Of a stretch of 56,162 nucleotides of DNA, positions 32,281-40,937 are shown piece after piece; position 1 is the first letter of the stretch, and each line of letters starts with the position of its first letter. The notes under the pieces are model-generated. The model worked only from the letters and a program-made list of their open reading frames with translations. It was not told the DNA's origin and did no database searches. Source of the stretch: Candidatus Desulfofervidaceae bacterium (GTDB taxonomy: Bacteria > Desulfobacterota > Desulfofervidia > Desulfofervidales > Desulfofervidaceae); assembly GCA_027038965.1 (NCBI GenBank), contig JALWFG010000004.1, positions 1 to 56,162 on the forward strand, given 5' to 3'. Made by a program: the position numbers and the translations under genes.

Positions 32281-33117
32281 ATGATTTACATTAAAATCAA
32301 AATTATGTTTGTCATTTTGTATAAGCTAGCCCTATTTAGTTACAGCCTCGCTGTTATCTTTTTTTTCCTGTTACTCTTTTCAGAAAAGAAGGCCTTTCCC
32401 AAAATAGCCAATCTTGCTTTAGGAATAGGCTTTTCCTTTCACACCTTGGGTTTTGTGTCACAATGGGTAGTGCAAATACATTTCCCTATTCTTGGCATAA
32501 AGGGTTCTTTGTCTTTTCTTGCCTGGCTCCTTAGTTTAATCTATCTTTGTCTGTACCGATTGTTCCGAATTTCTGTTCTAGGCAGTTTTTTTACTCCTCT
32601 CATCTTGGCACTGATGCTTTTAAGCCGAGTGGTTCCTGTGGTTTCAACGCCAGCCCCGCCTTTTAGAACTTATTGGCTTCTATTTCATATCACTACATCC
32701 CTTCTAGGAGATGCCCTATTAGCCGTGGCCTTTTGTGCAGGGATTATGTACCTTTTTCAGGAAAAAAGAATAAAAAAGAAGAAAATAACTAGCGTCTTTT
32801 CACGATTTCCTTCCTTGTTTTTTTTGGATACACTTAATTATCATGCCTTACTCGTGGGTTTTGTCCTTCTATCTATAGGCCTTTTAAGCGGGGCAGTTTA
32901 TGCTCAATGGGTAAAAGGGAAATTCTGGAATTGGGATCCCAAAGAAATATGGTCTTTGATTACTTGGTTGGTTTATGCTATTTTAATGCACCAAAGAGTG
33001 ATGCTTGGTTGGAGAGGACGTCAAGCAGCATGGTTGTCCATTATTGGTTTTTGTCTTTTGATTTTTACATTTTTAGGAGTAAACTACTTATTTAAGGGCT
33101 ATCATCACTTTGGGTAA
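32281..33117 (+). CDS. CcsA/HemX-type cytochrome c biogenesis membrane protein
   Basis: A 278-residue protein with about eight membrane helices. The tryptophan-rich heme-handling motif reads WNWDPKEIWSLITWLVY, the WWD domain of CcsA/ResC/HemX proteins, and conserved His residues are in LLFHITTSLLGDALL and NYHALLVGF. System II CcsA exports heme for c-type cytochromes; HemX-like versions next to hemA have been linked to GluTR control. A CcsB partner is not in the window. The start is uncertain (ATG at 32281 or 32305; neither has a clear ribosome-binding site). It ends two bases before hemA. Confidence 0.85.
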   Translation: MIYIKIKIMFVILYKLALFSYSLAVIFFFLLLFSEKKAFPKIANLALGIGFSFHTLGFVSQWVVQIHFPILGIKGSLSFLAWLLSLIYLCLYRLFRISVLGSFFTPLILALMLLSRVVPVVSTPAPPFRTYWLLFHITTSLLGDALLAVAFCAGIMYLFQEKRIKKKKITSVFSRFPSLFFLDTLNYHALLVGFVLLSIGLLSGAVYAQWVKGKFWNWDPKEIWSLITWLVYAILMHQRVMLGWRGRQAAWLSIIGFCLLIFTFLGVNYLFKGYHHFG

Positions 33118-33118
33118 A

Positions 33119-34429
33119 ATGATGAATGTGATTATTGGAGTTATTGGTTTAAACCATAAGACGGCTCCAGTGGAGGTAAGAGAGAGGTTAGGGGCTAGTA
33201 AAAGTGCCACAGAAATTCTTCAAGGGCTTGCCCTTTTGCCCTCTTTGAAAGAGGTGCTCTTTTTATCCACCTGCAATCGGGTGGAGACATTGTTTGTTGC
33301 CAAACATGCAGAACAGGCCGTTTTAGAAATCAAAAACTTCTTTTCCCACTTTAACCAGGTTCCTCTGAAGGAATTTGACCATGCCCTTTATATTCATCTC
33401 CATTCCATGGCAATTCAACATCTGTTCAGAGTAGCTTCTTCTCTTGACTCTATGGTAATTGGAGAGCCCCAAATCTTAGGACAATTAAAGGATGCCTATC
33501 GGCTGGCTTTAAAGCACCGTAGCGTGGGACCTATATTGAACCGCCTTTTGCACAAGGCCTTTTCGGTAGCCAAAAGGATTCGGACCGAGACAAGATTGGC
33601 TCACCATGCTGTTTCAGTAAGTTATGCAGCAGTAGAGATGGCCAAGAGGATATTCGGTCATTTAGAAAAAAAACAGGTAATGCTTATTGGAGCTGGTGAA
33701 ATGGCCGAATTGGCCGTGCAACACTTGATAAATAGTGGGGTAGGAGAAATTATTGTAGCCAACCGCACCTTAGAACGGGCCATGGAACTGGCCAAGCAAT
33801 TTCAAGGCAAGGCCATCTCCTTTGCTGAAAAGGAGGAATATCTAAAAAGGGTAGATATCGTGATTAGTTCCACGGGTGCGCCTCATTTTGTCTTAAAGCA
33901 TGAGCATATTAAGCCTATAATGCGACAAAGACGCCATAAACCTATATTTTTTATTGATATTGCCGTGCCCAGGGATATTGATCCCAAAATTAATGAATTG
34001 GACAATGCCTATGTTTATGATATAGATGATTTGCAATCAGTAGTGGAGGAAAATCGATTAAAGAGGGAAAAAGAGGCCCGCAAGGCAGAAAGGATCATAG
34101 AAGAGGAGCTAATTAAATTTGAGCGTTGGTTGGAAACCCTGGATATAGTACCTACCATTATTGCCTTAAAGCGCAAATTAGAAGACATCCGGTACAAGGA
34201 ATTAAACAAAACGTTTTCTCACCTCAAACACCTTTCTGAAGAAGATAAACAGGCCATAGCCGTTATGACTGAGGCCATGATTAAAAAAATACTTCATGGC
34301 CCGATTTCTTTCCTAAAGGAGAGAGAAAACAGGGAAAAGATTGACTTGTATTTGGATGTTACCAGGAGACTTTTTGCTTTGGATACGAACGAAAAGGGGC
34401 AAGATAAATACCATCATGCCAACAAGTAA
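33119..34429 (+). CDS. hemA: Glutamyl-tRNA reductase
   Basis: A 436-residue enzyme for the first step of C5 tetrapyrrole synthesis, reducing Glu-tRNA to glutamate-1-semialdehyde. The signature IGLNHKTAPVEVRERL, the catalytic Cys in FLSTCNRVET (C52), the catalytic-domain GEPQILGQLKDAYR, the NADPH-binding LIGAGEMAELAVQHL and the C-terminal dimerisation helices are all present. The ATG at 33119 is used because a TTG nine bases earlier would overlap the ccsA stop. Its 3' end overlaps the opposite-strand kinase gene by 16 bases. Together with ccsA it feeds heme to the cytochromes. Confidence 0.96.
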   Translation: MMNVIIGVIGLNHKTAPVEVRERLGASKSATEILQGLALLPSLKEVLFLSTCNRVETLFVAKHAEQAVLEIKNFFSHFNQVPLKEFDHALYIHLHSMAIQHLFRVASSLDSMVIGEPQILGQLKDAYRLALKHRSVGPILNRLLHKAFSVAKRIRTETRLAHHAVSVSYAAVEMAKRIFGHLEKKQVMLIGAGEMAELAVQHLINSGVGEIIVANRTLERAMELAKQFQGKAISFAEKEEYLKRVDIVISSTGAPHFVLKHEHIKPIMRQRRHKPIFFIDIAVPRDIDPKINELDNAYVYDIDDLQSVVEENRLKREKEARKAERIIEEELIKFERWLETLDIVPTIIALKRKLEDIRYKELNKTFSHLKHLSEEDKQAIAVMTEAMIKKILHGPISFLKERENREKIDLYLDVTRRLFALDTNEKGQDKYHHANK

Positions 34430-34977
34430 AGCATGGTTGCGCTTATTAGAGGGATGGAGAGGGCGTCATCTAAAGGCGAAAAGAGTTCGGCCAATGTAGC
34501 TGTAAGGGCCCCAAGTATGGCAATAAAAAGGGGGAAAAAGTGAATTCCGATAAAAAGACAAGTGGCAAAATTGGCAATGCATCCTCCAAGACTTTTTTGA
34601 TGCCAGATATGTCTAATGGGGAAATAGTATCCCGTGATAGCGGCCATAGGGTCTCCTAGAGTGAGGTAAAAAATAGCACAGACCGCAATTTTTTTGGGAA
34701 ATATGAGCAAAGTGATGCTTATAGCGAAAAAATAGTATGTGGAACCTGTGAAGTTTTGTTTTTCGTGCTCTTTGACGAGAATTCCAAAATGAGTTAAAAA
34801 CCAATTATTAAAGGCAGGATTTTTTATTCGTAAAAGGTCAATAGAAAAGGAGCTTAAAAAAATACAGAAAATAACAAGGGCAGCTTGCCAAGGTTGCAGG
34901 GTAGAGGAAAAATAAATTATTGGTATTAAGTTGCCTAATAAGTGCCAAGATTTACGCAACCAAAGATGCTTGTGCAT
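34414..34977 (-). CDS. Dolichol/phytol/polyprenol kinase-like membrane protein
   Basis: A 187-residue protein with about six membrane helices. It begins LRKSWHLLGNLIPIIYF and includes LRIKNPAFNNWF and FYLTLGDPMAAITGYYFP followed by GCIANFATCLFIG; the GDPxAAxxG motif is characteristic of the CTP-dependent SEC59/VTE5/DGK1 kinase family. The probable role is phosphorylation of a polyprenol, diacylglycerol or phytol-type alcohol. It is convergent with hemA, overlapping by 16 bases, and divergent from the TPR/SLH lipoprotein gene. Confidence 0.8.
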   Translation of the reverse strand: MHKHLWLRKSWHLLGNLIPIIYFSSTLQPWQAALVIFCIFLSSFSIDLLRIKNPAFNNWFLTHFGILVKEHEKQNFTGSTYYFFAISITLLIFPKKIAVCAIFYLTLGDPMAAITGYYFPIRHIWHQKSLGGCIANFATCLFIGIHFFPLFIAILGALTATLAELFSPLDDALSIPLISATMLYLLA

Positions 34978-34996
34978 AAGGGAGATTATAGAATAT

Positions 34997-35012
34997 TTGA
35001 GGTTAACCTCAA
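34997..35012. promoter_or_regulatory. 16-nt perfect palindrome in a divergent promoter region
   Basis: TTGAGGTTAACCTCAA is a perfect dyad, midway between the kinase start (34977) and the lipoprotein start (35067). Position suggests an operator that could act on both genes. No U-tract on either side. Confidence 0.45.
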
Positions 35013-35066
35013 GAGGGATGTGAAATTAAAATAGCAAATTTGGCAAAAATGAGAGGCTAAACAAAA

Positions 35067-36158
35067 ATGAAAAAGTGGCAATTTCTAATAGTTTTAACTT
35101 TGATGCCCTATTTTGCAGGCTGTGGGCCAAAAACCATTTTTTTAACCACGAGGCTTTCTAGCCCCCAGCACCATGTGAATACGGGAATGCTCCTTTTTGA
35201 AAAGGGGAGGTTAGATGAGGCTCAGAGAGAATTTGAACTTGCCCTAAAAAAGGACTCTAAGCTTGTAAAGGCTTATACTGGCCTTGCCTTGGTGAATGCG
35301 GCCAAAGGAAATAAAGACAAGGCCTTAGAAAATCTGAGAAAGGCCGAATCCTTTATTCAGAATGAGGAAGATTCAATTGTGTTAAATCTGGCCAGGATTA
35401 GGGTGGCGTATATTGCCTTTAACCCAGAGTTTCTGTCAATGGCTGAGCAGGCATTTAGTCAAATTATGCAAAAAAGGCCTGGATATCCTCCAGCCTGTTT
35501 CTACATGGGATTTGTTTATGAAAAGGCATTTTTGTTTGATAAGGCCCTCAGTCTATTTAACAAGGTGTTGAAATCTGAAAATAAGCTTGTTTTAAAAGCA
35601 TATAATGAAATTGATAAGATTAGCAAGATAGAAAAAGCTCATCCCATAAGCAATATCGGAAAAGAAATTGGCCTTAAAAATACCATTACTCGGGCAGACA
35701 TGGCTGCCCTTTTGGTGCATGAGTTGAAACTCCCTCAAATATTAGAAATTGCTTCTGTTTCAAGTGTCTTCATCAAGGATATTGGTGGAGAAAGATTTGC
35801 TGAAGAAATTAAGCTCATCGCCCCCTATCACTTGGAGGAGCTATCTCCTACAGTAGATGGTTATTTTGACCCCGATTTAAAGCTTACCAAGGCCTCTTTT
35901 TGTGTTATTTTGCAAGATGTCTATGTCCGAATTAGTGGAGATGAGGCCTTAAAAAGGAGATTTAAAGATATTCGTTCTCCCTATAAGGATTTATCCCTTA
36001 AGGCCCCTTACTATAATGCGTGTGTATTTGCCCTTATTAAAGGCTTTGTCCTTCCTCAAGACCGCCTTAACAAAGAATTTGGTCCTTTAAGCCCGGTTAG
36101 CGGTGCCGATGCCTTGTTAGGGCTGAAGCGTCTTAAAAAGGAGCTTCGTTTGCTCTAA
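35067..36158 (+). CDS. Lipoprotein with TPR repeats and SLH-like domains
   Basis: A 363-residue protein. A lipoprotein signal ends at YFAGC (Cys19). Residues about 38-190 hold four TPR-like units (NTGMLLFEKGRLDEAQREFE, AYTGLALVNAAKGNKDKALE). The C-terminal half contains SLH-like segments TITRADMAALLVHEL and VDGYFDPDLKLTKASF, plus a third near residue 310, so it may contact cell-wall polymer or peptidoglycan from the outer membrane. A function is not assigned. A gap of 21 bases separates it from the SLC12 gene, suggesting one transcript. Confidence 0.75.
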   Translation: MKKWQFLIVLTLMPYFAGCGPKTIFLTTRLSSPQHHVNTGMLLFEKGRLDEAQREFELALKKDSKLVKAYTGLALVNAAKGNKDKALENLRKAESFIQNEEDSIVLNLARIRVAYIAFNPEFLSMAEQAFSQIMQKRPGYPPACFYMGFVYEKAFLFDKALSLFNKVLKSENKLVLKAYNEIDKISKIEKAHPISNIGKEIGLKNTITRADMAALLVHELKLPQILEIASVSSVFIKDIGGERFAEEIKLIAPYHLEELSPTVDGYFDPDLKLTKASFCVILQDVYVRISGDEALKRRFKDIRSPYKDLSLKAPYYNACVFALIKGFVLPQDRLNKEFGPLSPVSGADALLGLKRLKKELRLL

Positions 36159-36179
36159 TTCTTTTAGAGGTATCTTGTC

Positions 36180-38354
36180 ATGTCTCCTCAAGTGAGAAGA
36201 TTTGGGACTATTGGTGGGGTATTTCTTCCTAGCATCCTCTCTCTTTTCGGGGTGATTCTCTTTTTAAGAACCGGATGGGTGGTGGGAAATGCTGGTTTCC
36301 CCAATGCCCTTTTAATTCTTTTAATCTCTGCATTCATTGCCTTTTGTACTGGCCTTTCTGTAGCCAGCATTTCTACAAACATAGAGGTGGGCACAGGTGG
36401 AACTTATTATATCATTTCTCGCAGTTTAGGATTAGATACAGGCGGTGCTATTGGTATACCTCTCTATTTTTCTCAGGCAATTTCTATATCATTTTATATC
36501 ATTGGTTTTTTGGAGTCTGTCTCCTTTATAAAACCCAATGTCAATTTTGCCTTGTGGGGGACCATAATCCTTTTATTCTTTTCCATTCTAGTCTTTACAG
36601 GGGCCGATTTGGCCGTAAGATTCCAGTACGTAATTGCCTTTATATTGCTTTTGGGAATTGTTTCTTTAGTTGCAACTCCCTTTAGACTCCCATTAGCGGT
36701 AAATATGCATCCTCATTACAGCTCGGGATATGACTTTTGGAGAGTATTTGCCGTTTTCTTTCCTGCCCTTGTCGGTATTGACGCTGGGATAGGACTTTCT
36801 GGAGAACTGCGAGAACCAGGGAAAAATATTCCCCGGGGCATCGTTTTGGCCCTGTTTTGTAGTGTGTTTGTCTACGGAGTTGTTATGTTCAAGGCTGCTT
36901 CTCTGGGCAACTACATCCAACTCATAAAAGACACGTCTATTTTTGTTAAAACAGCCCGTTTCCCCTATTTGGTCATTTTGGGGATATGGGCCGCCACTAT
37001 TTCATCTGCCCTCACCTATAGCTTAACGGCTCCTAGGACCTTGAAGGCCCTGGCCCATGATGGGGTTCTGCCCCGTTTTATGGCCTCTAGTCTTGGTTCC
37101 AAAAGGGATGAACCCAGAATGGGCGTGATTATTACCTTTGTCATTGCTGAAATCTTTATTCTAACAAGTTCATTAAACAAAGTGGCTTCTGTGATTACGA
37201 TGTTTTTTCTTATTAGTTATGGCACTTTAAATCTAGCGGCTGCCCTTGAAACGTTAGTAGGAGGTCCATGTTACCGGCCCCGTTTTAAACTACCATGGTA
37301 TGTCTCGGCGCTGGGATTTTTAGGGGCTAGTTTAGCGATGTTTTTTATTGAACCCTTAAGTGCCTCTTTCGCCTTGCTTGCCATCGCTATTACTTTCACT
37401 TGGCTAAAGAGAAAGAACTTGACCCAGACTTGGGGTGATGTCCGAAAGGGAATGTGGATAGCTTTGGCCAGATTCGGATTGCTTCAACTAGAAAAATATG
37501 ACTTGGACCCAGCTAGCTGGCGTCCTAATTTAATGGTTTTCACAGGCAATCCAGCTACCAGAGTTCATTTGACCCGGTTTGCCTTATGGCTTTCCCGAGG
37601 GGGAGGAATTGTGACCCTTTTTAATTTGATGATCCCCCAGAGGAATTCTATAGAAACGCTTTGCAAAAGACGTTACAAAATGCTTCAAGAACTAAAATCA
37701 TTTATTAAAGAACAGAAAATGCCTTTGTTTGCCGAAGTGGAAATTGTTAAGGATCCCATGGAGGATATTCCCCTCATTGTTCAGGCCCATGGTATTGGCA
37801 ACCTTTTTTCCAATGTAGCCCTATTTGGTTGGGGACACGATCCCCGAAGGGAAAACCTTTTGATGAAGATTATTCGCAGTTTAGTTTTATTAGACAAAGA
37901 TGTAATCATTTTAAAATATGACAAAAACCGTGGCTTTGGAGGGTTTAAAAAAATTGATGTTTGGTGGGGTGGCAAAGGAGGTAACATTGGTCTGATGTTG
38001 CTTATTGTTGAGATCTTAAAAAGAAATGATGAATGGAAAAATGCCCAGGTGCGGGTATTGAAGATTATAGCCAATCCAGAAAGGGAAAAACTAGCCCATC
38101 AGGCAATTGAGATTGCCCTTTACAAGGCCAGACTTGAGGCAGATATAAAGATTATTGTAGAGCCTCAAATGAATGGGAAAATTCCGTCTATTATTGAAGA
38201 AAACTCTGCTGAGGCCGACCTGACAGTTTTAGGCCTTCCCATACCCCCAAAGGGTGAAGAGACTGCCTATGCCGATAGGGTGAATAGCCTTATTGCCAAT
38301 TTGGGCACGGTACTTTTGGTAAGAAGTGTTACTGAAAAAAGCTTCTTTGCTTAA
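36180..38354 (+). CDS. SLC12-type cation-chloride cotransporter / amino acid permease superfamily transporter
   Basis: A 724-residue protein. Residues 1-410 carry twelve membrane helices with the APC-superfamily start GTIGGVFLPSILSLFGVILF, then NIEVGTGGTYYIISRSLGLD and FFPALVGIDAGIGLSGELRE-like motifs (GxSGxLRxPGKNIPRG). The C-terminal 300 residues (SWRPNLMVFTGNPATR, LTVLGLPIPPKGEE, VNSLIANLGTVLLVR) match the regulatory domain of cation-chloride cotransporters. The ion specificity cannot be told. It ends four bases before the convergent NifA-like gene. Confidence 0.85.
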   Translation: MSPQVRRFGTIGGVFLPSILSLFGVILFLRTGWVVGNAGFPNALLILLISAFIAFCTGLSVASISTNIEVGTGGTYYIISRSLGLDTGGAIGIPLYFSQAISISFYIIGFLESVSFIKPNVNFALWGTIILLFFSILVFTGADLAVRFQYVIAFILLLGIVSLVATPFRLPLAVNMHPHYSSGYDFWRVFAVFFPALVGIDAGIGLSGELREPGKNIPRGIVLALFCSVFVYGVVMFKAASLGNYIQLIKDTSIFVKTARFPYLVILGIWAATISSALTYSLTAPRTLKALAHDGVLPRFMASSLGSKRDEPRMGVIITFVIAEIFILTSSLNKVASVITMFFLISYGTLNLAAALETLVGGPCYRPRFKLPWYVSALGFLGASLAMFFIEPLSASFALLAIAITFTWLKRKNLTQTWGDVRKGMWIALARFGLLQLEKYDLDPASWRPNLMVFTGNPATRVHLTRFALWLSRGGGIVTLFNLMIPQRNSIETLCKRRYKMLQELKSFIKEQKMPLFAEVEIVKDPMEDIPLIVQAHGIGNLFSNVALFGWGHDPRRENLLMKIIRSLVLLDKDVIILKYDKNRGFGGFKKIDVWWGGKGGNIGLMLLIVEILKRNDEWKNAQVRVLKIIANPEREKLAHQAIEIALYKARLEADIKIIVEPQMNGKIPSIIEENSAEADLTVLGLPIPPKGEETAYADRVNSLIANLGTVLLVRSVTEKSFFA

Positions 38355-38358
38355 TTGG

Positions 38359-39876
38359 CTATTTAAACATATTGGGGTCAAGCCCATATTTTTTTATTTT
38401 GTAGCTTAGAATTCTCAAGGTAGTATCAAGTCTTCTGGCCGCTTGAGAGCAGTTCCCTTTAGTGGCCTTAAGGGCTTCGGTAATCATTTCCCGTTCCAAA
38501 CTTTCTACGGCAAGTTTAAGAGAACTGCCCTTTTGAGTTTGAGTGCTTTCGGCCGTTTGAAGACTAGGAGGTAAGTGATAACTTCTAATCACATTTTCAT
38601 CACAAACAATTACGGCCCTCTCAATGCAGTTTTTCAACTCTCTAATGTTTCCTGGCCAATGATATTTCATGAGTAAATCAATGGCAGGAGTAGAAATACG
38701 GGTAATAGATTTACCATATTTTTTATTAAATTCTTCCAGAAAGTGCTCAGTCAAAAGCAAGATATCTGTCCGCCTTTCTCGCAATGGAGGGATGTAAATA
38801 GGAAATACATTGAGTCGATAATAAAGGTCTTCCCGAAACTTTCCTGTTTTAATCGCCTCTTCAAGATTTTGATTTGTAGCCGCAATCACCCTTACATTGA
38901 CTTTAATTGGTTTGGTACCCCCCACTCGGTAAAACTCCTTTTCCTGCAAAACCCGGAGCAGCTTGGCTTGAAGATGGTGATTAATTTCTGAAATTTCATC
39001 CAGAAAAATTGTGCCTCCATTGGCAAGCTCAAATTGTCCCTTTTTGGAGACATGAGCCCCACTAAAGGCCCCCTTTTCATGTCCAAACAGTTCGCTTTCA
39101 ATCAAGGTTTCTGGTAAGGCCGCACAGTTAATTTTTACAAACGGCCTTTTGGCCCGCGGGCTGTTGTAATGGATGGCATTGGCCACGAGTTCCTTACCTG
39201 TACCACTTTCTCCCCGAATTAAAACCGTAGCATCGCTTTGAGCCGCCCTGGCGGTTAGGCTTAAGACCTCTTTCATGGCCTTACTACGCCCTACAATGCT
39301 ATGTTTAAAGTCGTATTTTTCAATTAATTTCTCTTTTAGTTTAATATTTTCTTCTTCAAGCTGACGCTTTTCGGCCTCAAAGACAAGTAAGTTGTAGACT
39401 GTTTGGGCAATAAGGGCGGCTACCACACTCAGAAAACGCAGGTCTATTTGCAATCTTTCTTCTTGTTCCAGTCTTTTGTCCACACTTAAGGTGCCTAAGA
39501 CTTGGTTGCCTACCTTGATAGGAATACAGAAAAAGGAAGTAGATTTCTTTTCGTGTTCAGTTCGGGTTCGGGTCCGATTTAAAAATCTGGGCTCATTGCC
39601 AATAATAGGAACCACAATCGGCCTGCCGGTAGCCACTACCTCTCCAGTAATTCCCTCTCCCAAGCGATATCTCCCCCGTCTTCTTGCCTCTTCTGAAATT
39701 CCATAGGCCACTTCAATGTGAATCTCGGCCTGATGATAGTCTAAAATAGAAATATAGCCCCGTTCAATTCCCATGTAGTCATGCAAGATGGATAAAACCT
39801 GTTTCAGAGAACCCTTTAAGTTAGTGTTACTTAACGCCTGACTAATTTCATATAAACACGCGATTTGATCCACCAA
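38359..39876 (-). CDS. NifA-like sigma-54-dependent transcriptional activator with GAF domain
   Basis: A 505-residue enhancer-binding protein. A GAF domain spans about residues 20-165, a short coiled coil follows, and the AAA+ domain has Walker A GESGTGKE (222-229), the sigma-54 contact loop GAFSGA (269-274; a Ser variant of GAFTGA), Walker B GGTIFLDEI and arginine fingers REDLYYRLNVFPI. A Fis-type HTH closes the protein (CSQAARRLDTTLRILSYKI). Architecture is that of NifA, but no nif genes are in the window, so its targets are unknown; the sigma-54 promoters of the exosortase/PEP-CTERM genes need some activator of this class. A perfect 14-nt palindrome lies just upstream. Confidence 0.88.
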   Translation of the reverse strand: MVDQIACLYEISQALSNTNLKGSLKQVLSILHDYMGIERGYISILDYHQAEIHIEVAYGISEEARRRGRYRLGEGITGEVVATGRPIVVPIIGNEPRFLNRTRTRTEHEKKSTSFFCIPIKVGNQVLGTLSVDKRLEQEERLQIDLRFLSVVAALIAQTVYNLLVFEAEKRQLEEENIKLKEKLIEKYDFKHSIVGRSKAMKEVLSLTARAAQSDATVLIRGESGTGKELVANAIHYNSPRAKRPFVKINCAALPETLIESELFGHEKGAFSGAHVSKKGQFELANGGTIFLDEISEINHHLQAKLLRVLQEKEFYRVGGTKPIKVNVRVIAATNQNLEEAIKTGKFREDLYYRLNVFPIYIPPLRERRTDILLLTEHFLEEFNKKYGKSITRISTPAIDLLMKYHWPGNIRELKNCIERAVIVCDENVIRSYHLPPSLQTAESTQTQKGSSLKLAVESLEREMITEALKATKGNCSQAARRLDTTLRILSYKIKKYGLDPNMFK

Positions 39877-39911
39877 TACATCTCCTTAACATTTTTGTAA
39901 AGCCCTCAAAT

Positions 39912-39925
39912 GAACAATATTGTTC
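39912..39925. promoter_or_regulatory. 14-nt perfect palindrome upstream of the NifA-like gene
   Basis: GAACAATATTGTTC lies 36 bases upstream of the regulator start. Placement suggests an operator, possibly autoregulatory. It is in the promoter zone, not a terminator. Confidence 0.45.
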
Positions 39926-40042
39926 CAATTTTACAAAAGATTTCCTGCTCGTCAAGATAGGAGAAATTCAAAATTTGTAATCATTTGTCCAGGCTTAATA
40001 GCTGTTGCCAGAGGAGATTGTTATTTTTAGACAAAGTCCCAT

Positions 40043-40072
40043 TTGACAAATCCTTATCTTCTTTGGTATGTA
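40043..40072 (+). promoter_or_regulatory. Candidate sigma-70 promoter of the outer-membrane barrel gene
   Basis: TTGACA (40043-40048), an 18-nt spacer and TATGTA (40067-40072), 28 nt before the ATG. Confidence 0.45.
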
Positions 40073-40100
40073 AAGAGGTAAAATCTAGGGAGGGGCAAAG

Positions 40101-40937
40101 ATGAAACGATATTTATGTCTGATATTCTTTTTACTATGTATGTCTGCACCTTGTTTGGCAGAAGATGTTGCTGTTCATGGGACCTATTGGCTAGGGGGCA
40201 TGGGCATGTTTCTGGATTATACAGAAAAGGAGGGAAGCACTGTTTTGGACAGGGACCACGGCTGGCTGCCGGGTGTAGACAGTGGGATCTCTGTAACCGA
40301 AAGAAATTGGACCTTTATTTTTAGAGGGAAGTATGCCTCAACCAACAATGCCACTTATGAAGGACAAACCCAAGGTGGAGTCCCTCTTAAGTTTGGTCAT
40401 GAATACGAAACTATCTGGACAATAGAAGGGAACCTAGGATATACTTTTAAGAGCGTCTTTAACTTCACTCCTTACGTAGGGATTGGCTATCGGCGTTGGA
40501 AACGGGGCAAGGCCCAGCTTGTAGAAGATGCCAATGGAAATTTGGTTTGGGACTACAAAGAAATTTACCGCTGGGGGTACATTCCATTGGGATGTAGACT
40601 GGAAAAGACCTTTTCCCATAAGGTATTTGATTTTCAGATAGATATGGCCATTTTGTTTCCCTTTAGTCAGGACATGACGGCCTACCTTTCTGAAATAGGA
40701 GGTACTGACACCGGCTATGATTTGGGGTGGCGTCCTGGTTTTAGAATAGAAATCCCCATCTGTTGGTATTTCACCCCTCGTTCGGGTCTTTATGTCAAAC
40801 CCGTGTACCGCTACTGGGGTATCGGAAAATCAAACACAGTAACCCAAATCTCAGGGAATTTAATATGGCAATCCTATGAGCCCCATAGCACTACCCATTA
40901 CTATGGGGTAAGTTGCGGATTTATATTTCGCTTTTAA
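40101..40937 (+). CDS. Predicted outer-membrane beta-barrel protein
   Basis: A 278-residue protein with a signal peptide (cut after CLAE-type site, near residue 20) and alternating aromatic/polar strands through to a C-terminal Phe (CGFIFRF), the usual BamA signal. Segments such as LGYTFKSVFNFTPYVGIGYR and GLYVKPVYRYWGIGKS suggest a barrel of about ten to twelve strands with long extracellular loops; size and strand order recall omptin-like barrels, but omptin catalytic residues are not recognisable. An AGGGAGGGG site precedes the ATG. The stop overlaps that of the opposite-strand porin by four bases. Confidence 0.7.
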   Translation: MKRYLCLIFFLLCMSAPCLAEDVAVHGTYWLGGMGMFLDYTEKEGSTVLDRDHGWLPGVDSGISVTERNWTFIFRGKYASTNNATYEGQTQGGVPLKFGHEYETIWTIEGNLGYTFKSVFNFTPYVGIGYRRWKRGKAQLVEDANGNLVWDYKEIYRWGYIPLGCRLEKTFSHKVFDFQIDMAILFPFSQDMTAYLSEIGGTDTGYDLGWRPGFRIEIPICWYFTPRSGLYVKPVYRYWGIGKSNTVTQISGNLIWQSYEPHSTTHYYGVSCGFIFRF

